From the NCBI RefSeq assembly GCF_009372255.1, contig NZ_LXGN01000045.1:202912-266911 (forward strand): a stretch of DNA of 64,000 bases, given 5' to 3'. The translations under genes were made by a program, and so were the position numbers. Shown here piece after piece: positions 58,600 to 64,000 of this stretch. The DNA is from Acinetobacter guerrae. Its GTDB lineage: Bacteria; Pseudomonadota; Gammaproteobacteria; Pseudomonadales; Moraxellaceae. Numbering within the stretch: the stretch's first letter is position 1; each line of letters starts with the position of its first letter. The notes under the pieces are model-generated. The model saw only the letters and a program-made list of their open reading frames with translations, did no database searches and was not told the origin of the DNA.

Positions 58600-60501
58600 A
58601 TGCGTTACCCTGCATGGAAATATGTACTGATTGTAGTTGTTCTTATTATCAGTACACTTTACGCGCTGCCAAGTTTGTATCCAGATGAACCTGCTGTTCA
58701 GATTTCAGGTGCCAAAGCCGGTACTCAAATTGATCAGAGCATTATACAAAAAGCAGAGCAAATTTTAAAAACTGCCAATATTCCAAGCCATGACAATAGC
58801 TTCAGTGCCAATGCAGCCTTATTGCGTTTAAGTTCATCTGAAGATCAGCTTAAAGCACAGGATGTATTACGTCGTGACTTGGGTGAAAACTATGTGGTGG
58901 CACTCAATCTTGCACCAACAACACCTGAATGGTTGCAAAAGATTGGGGCAAAACCAATGAAACTTGGTCTTGACTTACGTGGTGGTGTCCACTTTCTACT
59001 CGAAGTAGATATGGACAAAGCCATTACGCAACGTATGGAAACGTCGGCAAGTGATATTCGTCGTCAATTCCGCGACAACAATATCAAGTTTAATAGTCTT
59101 TCACTCAACAACAATGCGATTACCGTTCAGTTTGCCAACAATACTGACCGTGATTCGGCTATGGATTTTTTACGTCGTAATGGTAATGAGTTCACACAAC
59201 AGGCTGTAGCAACTGAAAGTGGCTCAAGCTTGCGTTTGACTTATACCGATGCTCGTCGCCAAGAAATTCAGTCTTATGCAGTGAATCAGAACTTAACCAC
59301 ATTGCGTAATCGTATTAATGAATTGGGTGTGGCAGAAGCACTGGTACAAACTCAGGGTAATAACCGCATCGTGGTGGAATTACCGGGCGTACAGGATACA
59401 GCAGAAGCCAAACGTGTTTTAGGCCGTACAGCGAATCTCGAATTCCGTTTGGTTTCAGACCAGAACGATCAATATATTGACCGCTATACAGGTAAATATA
59501 ATGGTCAGCCATTACCGCCTGGTACAGAAGTATTTGCTTACGAATCACTAGATAGTGGTCGTCAGTTATTGCTGAACCGTAACCGTATTTTGACCGGTGA
59601 ACGTGTTCAAAATGCCAGTTCTGGCTTTAGTCAGGATACAGGCGGCGCAGAGGTGAACATCACACTAGACAGTGCGGGTGGTAAACTCATGGCAGATGCT
59701 ACACGTAATTCTGTCGGAAAACGCATGGCCGTATTGTTTATTGAAAATAAACAACGTATTAGCTATGTGGCCGATCCTGTAACAGGCGCACAAACAGAAG
59801 TTCGTACACCCTATACAGAGTCGGTAGTCATTAATGCTGCAACCATTCAAGCTGTTTTGGGTTCACAATTCCGTATTACTGGACTTGCATCTCCACAAGA
59901 AGCTTCTGAACTTGCATTGATGTTACGTGCAGGCGCATTGGCAGCACCAATGTACTTTGTTGAAGAACGCGTTGTTGGCCCAAGCTTAGGTCAAGAAAAT
60001 ATCGACAAAGGTATCTTATCGACCGAAGTCGGCTTTATTTTAGTCGCAATCTGGATGATCATTTTCTTCCGTCTGTTTGGTTTGATTGCCAACTTCGCCT
60101 TGGTCTTTAACCTTGCCATGATTTTAACGGTAATGTCGTGGATTGGTGCTTCCCTTACCTTACCAGGTATTGCAGGGATCGTGATCACCATCGGTATGGC
60201 AGTTGATGCCAACGTTCTGATCTGTGAACGAATACGTGAAGAAATGAAATGGGGAGCATCGCCCAAACAAGCCATTGTTGCGGGTTATGATCGAGCATAT
60301 AACACTATTTTTGACTCAAACCTCACTACGTTCCTTGTTGCATTTATTCTTTTTGCCATCGGTACAGGTCCAATTAAAGGCTTTGCAGTGACTCTGATGA
60401 TTGGTATCGTCTGCTCGATGTTTACTGCAATTACAGTGACTCGTGCGATTGTCCAGCTCATTTATGGCAAACGTCGTAATTTGAAAAAGTTGAGCATATA
60501 A
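58600..60501 (+). CDS. secD: Protein translocase subunit SecD
   Basis: 633 residues from ATG 58600 (MRYPAWKYVL); the open frame begins earlier, within a hairpin. First helix about 6-23, a large periplasmic domain (with LGLDLRGGVHFLLEVDMD) and five further helices; the MAVDANVLICERIREE segment carries the proton-relay Asp. SecDF uses the proton gradient to pull proteins through SecYEG from the periplasmic side. Confidence 0.95.
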   Translation: MRYPAWKYVLIVVVLIISTLYALPSLYPDEPAVQISGAKAGTQIDQSIIQKAEQILKTANIPSHDNSFSANAALLRLSSSEDQLKAQDVLRRDLGENYVVALNLAPTTPEWLQKIGAKPMKLGLDLRGGVHFLLEVDMDKAITQRMETSASDIRRQFRDNNIKFNSLSLNNNAITVQFANNTDRDSAMDFLRRNGNEFTQQAVATESGSSLRLTYTDARRQEIQSYAVNQNLTTLRNRINELGVAEALVQTQGNNRIVVELPGVQDTAEAKRVLGRTANLEFRLVSDQNDQYIDRYTGKYNGQPLPPGTEVFAYESLDSGRQLLLNRNRILTGERVQNASSGFSQDTGGAEVNITLDSAGGKLMADATRNSVGKRMAVLFIENKQRISYVADPVTGAQTEVRTPYTESVVINAATIQAVLGSQFRITGLASPQEASELALMLRAGALAAPMYFVEERVVGPSLGQENIDKGILSTEVGFILVAIWMIIFFRLFGLIANFALVFNLAMILTVMSWIGASLTLPGIAGIVITIGMAVDANVLICERIREEMKWGASPKQAIVAGYDRAYNTIFDSNLTTFLVAFILFAIGTGPIKGFAVTLMIGIVCSMFTAITVTRAIVQLIYGKRRNLKKLSI

Positions 60502-60509
60502 GGAGATCG

Positions 60510-61469
60510 ATGATGACTGATGTGACTCAACCAAAACAATACGGCCGCCCAGATAACGAACGCATTATCCCGTTCATGAAGATCGCCAAACCAGCGGCAA
60601 TCTTCTCGATTCTACTGACACTTGCCAGTATTTTCTTTATCGCGACCAAAGGTTTAAATCTTGGTCTTGATTTTACGGGTGGTATCTCAGCAGAAATTAA
60701 TTACTCACAGCCTGTCAATCAAGCTGCGGTAAGTCAGGCTTTAGAAAAAGCAGGTTTTAAAGATGCTGTAGTGCAAACTTTAGGCAGTAATAAAGACCTA
60801 CTGGTACGCATGCCTGTACAAGAAATTAAGGTAGATGACTTAGGTAAAGCAATTTCTCAAGCGGCTCAGCTTCCAAACAATACTGCGATGGTACACAAAG
60901 TCGATGCAGTTGGTGGACAGGTCGGGAATGAGCTTTATATCCGTTCTGCGGGTGCTGTGGCTTTGGCACTTTTACTCATGCTCATCTATGTCACCATCCG
61001 CTTTGAGTTCAAACTGGCACTTGGTGCGATCATGTCATTATTCCATGACATTTTAATCATCATTGGTGCGTTTGCATTGTTTCAATGGCCATTTGACCTG
61101 ACTGTTCTTGCAGCAGTATTGGCGGTAATTGGTTTCTCTTTGAACGATAATATCGTCGTGTCAGACCGTATTCGTGAAAACTTTCGTAAGATTCGCGGTG
61201 CAACTCCACGCGAGATCGTTGATATTGCACTGACTGAAACGTTACGCCGTACCATTCATACTTCTATGACGCTACTTCTTGTTGTGGTGTCTATGATGTT
61301 CTTGGGTGGAGATGGCTTAAAATGGTTCTCTGTCGCGATGTGTGTCGGTGTATTTGTCGGAACTTATTCTTCAATTTATATCGGAACAGCCTTTGCCTTA
61401 TGGCGTGGCCTAAACCGTCAGGACTTCATCGTTCAGGTTAAACCTGAGTTTGAAGATGATATTCCTTAA
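60510..61469 (+). CDS. secF: Protein translocase subunit SecF
   Basis: 319 residues with an AGGAGA ribosome-binding site before ATG 60510. Six helices, a small periplasmic domain with LGLDFTGGISAEI, and the proton-path Asp/Arg region GFSLNDNIVVSDRIRENFR are present. Located 8 bp after secD. Confidence 0.95.
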   Translation: MMTDVTQPKQYGRPDNERIIPFMKIAKPAAIFSILLTLASIFFIATKGLNLGLDFTGGISAEINYSQPVNQAAVSQALEKAGFKDAVVQTLGSNKDLLVRMPVQEIKVDDLGKAISQAAQLPNNTAMVHKVDAVGGQVGNELYIRSAGAVALALLLMLIYVTIRFEFKLALGAIMSLFHDILIIIGAFALFQWPFDLTVLAAVLAVIGFSLNDNIVVSDRIRENFRKIRGATPREIVDIALTETLRRTIHTSMTLLLVVVSMMFLGGDGLKWFSVAMCVGVFVGTYSSIYIGTAFALWRGLNRQDFIVQVKPEFEDDIP

Positions 61470-61493
61470 ATATCTTTGAAAAAGTTAAGACGT

Positions 61494-61524
61494 AAAAATG
61501 CCAGTGAAATACTGGCATTTTTTA
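61494..61524. terminator. secF terminator (probably bidirectional)
   Basis: AAAAATGCCAGT (61494-61505), loop GAAAT, ACTGGCATTTTTT. T run on the plus side and A run on the other; 24 bp after secF and immediately beyond the small gene at 61525. Confidence 0.85.
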
Positions 61525-61800
61525 TTAAAAGTGCTTATTTCTCACTTCTTTCTCTTGGCTTAATTGTTTTTGACGCTCTTGCTGATTGATACACTCAAGC
61601 TTAATCAGTAGATAAATAATGGCATAATAATATCGAGTAATTAAGGCAAAAAATAAAAATGTATAAAATGAAGATAAGTTGATTGTTACTTTACCAATAA
61701 ATAACTTCTCGTAGACTTCAGCACCGAATGAACAAAAAGCACAAATTAAAAATAAATAATAAAGACAAGTGATATCCCGATCAGTGACTTTTAATTTCAT
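61525..61800 (-). CDS. Small membrane protein, 91 aa
   Basis: 91 residues with two hydrophobic helices (about 9-27 and 41-67) and a charged Gln/Glu/Lys-rich end. No family recognised. It lies 29 bp downstream of the phosphopantetheinyl transferase on the same strand and may share its transcript. Confidence 0.6.
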   Translation of the reverse strand: MKLKVTDRDITCLYYLFLICAFCSFGAEVYEKLFIGKVTINLSSFYTFLFFALITRYYYAIIYLLIKLECINQQERQKQLSQEKEVRNKHF

Positions 61801-61829
61801 ATAACACCCAAAGTTTTACTTTAAAAAAT

Positions 61830-62486
61830 TTATACATTTAAATTTATAATCTGAATTTTTGGCACAATAAACTGACCACACCCCATTCCAGAACGCCACG
61901 CCACACTCAGCATGGCATGTCCCAAATCAAAACATTGATACGCAAATACACCTACACGTTCATCAATAATCTGGCCATTGTCGTGTGTTGGATGCATCTG
62001 AGTATTTAAAGTATTTAAATCCAGACGAATCCCCATGCCATGCGCTTTTAATAATGCCTCTTTGGTGGTCCAGACCTTAAACCAATAATTGATATCTTCC
62101 CCTAAAGCTTTCCAACATTGGTATTCTTGCGGATGAAAAGCATGTTGAGCCAATGCTTCAAAGCGGATTTTTCGATCCAAGCTTTCTATATCCACACCCA
62201 CATCCTGAACATTTAAACTCAGTGCCAATGCATAGTCATTCTGGCTATGCGAATGATTAAATTGTAAGGAATGATCGAGTAGATAGGGTTTACCTTGCTC
62301 CGCAATCGCATACTGTAATTGTGAAATAGGCACATGTAAAAATTTTGAAATTAATTCATCACGATACTGATAAATTTTGTTTTTTTTATAAGCTTGATAT
62401 TCAGTACGACTGGCAAAATCTTGAACAGATACATTAAGAAGATCAGCCAATGATCGAATATACACCTCAATATTTTTTATGCTCAT
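61830..62486 (-). CDS. 4'-phosphopantetheinyl transferase (Sfp/AcpT-like)
   Basis: 218 residues. The two family motifs are clear: VGVDIESLDRKI (Mg-binding Asp and Glu) and WFKVWTTKEALLKAHGMG (W-x3-KEA). It activates carrier proteins by adding the phosphopantetheine arm. Its place next to a ketoacyl synthase gene suggests that its target is a carrier protein of a dedicated biosynthetic cluster outside the window. Confidence 0.9.
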   Translation of the reverse strand: MSIKNIEVYIRSLADLLNVSVQDFASRTEYQAYKKNKIYQYRDELISKFLHVPISQLQYAIAEQGKPYLLDHSLQFNHSHSQNDYALALSLNVQDVGVDIESLDRKIRFEALAQHAFHPQEYQCWKALGEDINYWFKVWTTKEALLKAHGMGIRLDLNTLNTQMHPTHDNGQIIDERVGVFAYQCFDLGHAMLSVAWRSGMGCGQFIVPKIQIINLNV

Positions 62487-62521
62487 TGGCTCACTTCTGG
62501 ATAAAATTATTTTAGACTGAG

Positions 62522-62956
62522 TTAAAACTTAACAATATCCCCTTTTAGCGCCACACTTGTCACAGCCATACCTTTATAGCATTGGTAAGTCGTACTGCTT
62601 TTCGCTTCATTGGATTTGAAATAGCTCACAATATTGGTGACTGCATTGCCGCCTTTAGCCTTTGCTGCACTTTGTAACTGAATCAGAGCTGAACGTAATA
62701 CTCGATCACAAGAGCTTTCAGCAGACTTGGCAAAGCCATTGGTTTTTTTATTCGTAACAGCTCCCTGTTGTAAAACCTTGCCACCTGATTTTGTTCCACT
62801 CAAATAAAACTTTACAGAACCATCTAGTGTTCCATCAGCGACTGCATGATCTACAGCTGTTTTAAAATCAAAATCATGAACTTGATCTGCTGCCTGTACA
62901 GTTCCCATTAATCCCATACAAAGTACAGCAAGGCTGAATTGTTTCTTAAGTGACAT
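62522..62956 (-). CDS. Small secreted protein, 144 aa
   Basis: 144 residues with a signal peptide (cleavage after …GTVQAA) and four later cysteine-containing segments (SSCDRVL, YQCYKG), with an AGAGGAA ribosome-binding site. A small periplasmic protein of this kind recurs beside the ketoacyl synthase genes of aryl-polyene-like clusters, where it is often misnamed as an excinuclease subunit; I recall this from memory and cannot check it. Function unknown. Confidence 0.7.
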   Translation of the reverse strand: MSLKKQFSLAVLCMGLMGTVQAADQVHDFDFKTAVDHAVADGTLDGSVKFYLSGTKSGGKVLQQGAVTNKKTNGFAKSAESSCDRVLRSALIQLQSAAKAKGGNAVTNIVSYFKSNEAKSSTTYQCYKGMAVTSVALKGDIVKF

Positions 62957-62969
62957 TGTTGTATTCCTC

Positions 62970-64000
62970 TTATTTAAGGTTTTTAAAAATTAAGGAGGTA
63001 TTAATTCCCCCAAAAGCAAAATTGTTACTCATAATAATATTGGCATTTAAAGGTCTTGCGTGCCCTGTAATATAATCCAGATCACCACAAAGCGGATCAA
63101 TATGATCTAGATTTAGAGTTGGAATGAATTGCTTCCGATGCATCATTTCGATGCTCAGCCATGCTTCAATCGCGCCACAAGCACCAAGCGTATGACCAAA
63201 ATAACTTTTCAGTGAGCTAATCGGTTTTTTACCCAAAACTTGTGCAGTGGCTTGGGTTTCAGCAATATCACCCTGATCAGTCGATGTTCCATGTGCATTA
63301 ACATAATCAATCTGATCCGCCATTAGTCCTGCATCTTTTAAAGAGAGTTGCATACAACGCGCCATCATCTCTTGATCGGGTCTGGTTACATGCTGACCAT
63401 CGGTATTACTGCCATAACCCAAAATTTCTGCATAAATTTTTGCGCCCCGTGCTTTGGCATGCTCATATTCTTCTAAAATTAAACAGCCTGCCCCTTCACC
63501 AATCACCAACCCATCACGGTTTTGATCAAAAGGCCGCGGAGTTCGTTCAGGCTGATCATTCATACCACTGGTGGCTAATAATACATCAAATACCGCAGCC
63601 CCAGCCGCACTGAGTTCTTCTGCACCGCCAGCCAGCATCACGGTTTGTTTGCCGTACTTAATCGCTTCAAAAGCCTGTCCAATCGCCATTGAGCCTGATG
63701 TACAAGCACTAGATGTCGGTAATGTTAAACCCTTTAAACCGAAATAAACGGTCATATTTACCGCACTGGTATGTGACATCATTCGAATATACGTGGTCGC
63801 ATTCATTTGGCTCATGTCATTATCAATCAACATACAACCAAATTCGCGTACGGCATCGACACTTCCCGCAGATGAACCAAATGCCACACCTGCATCGCCA
63901 CTTTTTAAAATGGGATCATTTAATAAACCTGCATCTGTCAGTGCAGTTTCAGCGCAGACCACTGACATTAAGGCTACTCGGCCCATTCCACGTGTGACTT
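62970..64000 (-). CDS. Beta-ketoacyl-ACP synthase, 5' end outside window
   Basis: At least 343 residues, open to the window edge (…VTRGMGRVALMS at the cut). The Cys-His-His catalytic set of FabF-like enzymes is complete: SSACTSGS, VNAHGTSTDQGD and KSYFGHTLGACGA. It joins malonyl units to a growing chain on an acyl carrier protein. Lying next to a phosphopantetheinyl transferase and a small secreted protein, it may belong to an aryl-polyene-type cluster rather than to housekeeping fatty-acid synthesis. Confidence 0.88.
   Translation of the reverse strand, partial: VTRGMGRVALMSVVCAETALTDAGLLNDPILKSGDAGVAFGSSAGSVDAVREFGCMLIDNDMSQMNATTYIRMMSHTSAVNMTVYFGLKGLTLPTSSACTSGSMAIGQAFEAIKYGKQTVMLAGGAEELSAAGAAVFDVLLATSGMNDQPERTPRPFDQNRDGLVIGEGAGCLILEEYEHAKARGAKIYAEILGYGSNTDGQHVTRPDQEMMARCMQLSLKDAGLMADQIDYVNAHGTSTDQGDIAETQATAQVLGKKPISSLKSYFGHTLGACGAIEAWLSIEMMHRKQFIPTLNLDHIDPLCGDLDYITGHARPLNANIIMSNNFAFGGINTSLIFKNLK

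Overview
The window looks like a stretch of core chromosome from an AT-rich gammaproteobacterium of the genus Acinetobacter (Moraxellaceae). The main evidence is a BfmR/BfmS pair whose protein sequence I recognise as the Acinetobacter type, a complete nuo operon with fused nuoCD followed by upp, a ferredoxin-NADP reductase divergent from a FinR-like LysR gene, and the queA ... tgt-yajC-secD-secF order. The species cannot be fixed by reading alone. I see no insertion sequence, CRISPR array or intact prophage.

Layout. 1-3.1 kb: end of a TetR-type regulator, then a DHA2-type efflux pump and its EmrA-like fusion protein, closed by a hairpin terminator. 3.1-8.2 kb: a PLP enzyme of the D-cysteine desulfhydrase family, a YhiN-type flavoprotein, two small membrane proteins, a CmpX-like membrane protein built from five similar units, and an unknown 140-residue protein. 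8.3-14.6 kb: fpr/finR and two TonB-dependent siderophore receptors. 14.8-30.6 kb, all on the minus strand: upp and the 13-gene nuo operon for respiratory complex I, with several ATGA overlaps. 31.3-34.1 kb: an unknown 118-residue protein and bfmRS. 34.4-39.2 kb: class Ia ribonucleotide reductase, nrdA and nrdB, separated by a hairpin and a 42-codon membrane microprotein; the nrdA upstream region carries a perfect DnaA box and two NrdR-box-like repeats 32 bp apart. 39.4-43.8 kb: a second EmrA/EmrB-type pump arranged divergently around a 12-bp inverted repeat, with a 34-codon ORF, a TetR regulator and a thioesterase. 44-46 kb: a lipoprotein class A acid phosphatase with an autotransporter-type beta-strand repeat. 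46.6-48.7 kb: nitroreductase and SDR genes divergent from another TetR gene. 48.9-53.4 kb: a small zinc-ribbon gene broken by an in-frame TGA, then a Fec-type iron signalling set (sigma factor, FecR, receptor with STN domain) behind a Fur-like site. 53.4-53.9 kb: a tyrosine-integrase N-terminal relic beside tRNA-Leu(CAA). 54-61.5 kb: queA, an unknown membrane protein, lemA, tgt, yajC, secD, secF. 61.5-64 kb: small membrane protein, phosphopantetheinyl transferase, small secreted protein and a ketoacyl synthase running off the end, probably the edge of a polyene or fatty-acid-like biosynthetic cluster.

Themes are iron uptake (three TonB receptors, one with its own sigma factor), redox and electrophile defence (fpr/finR, nitroreductase, SDR), drug efflux (two tripartite-type pumps) and housekeeping (complex I, dNTP synthesis, queuosine, protein export). 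I did not find a clearly new multi-gene system. The most interesting points are small: the nrdA/nrdB microprotein, the TGA-split zinc-ribbon gene, the phosphatase/autotransporter-repeat lipoprotein, the palindrome-controlled divergent pump, and the channel-like protein without a beta domain.
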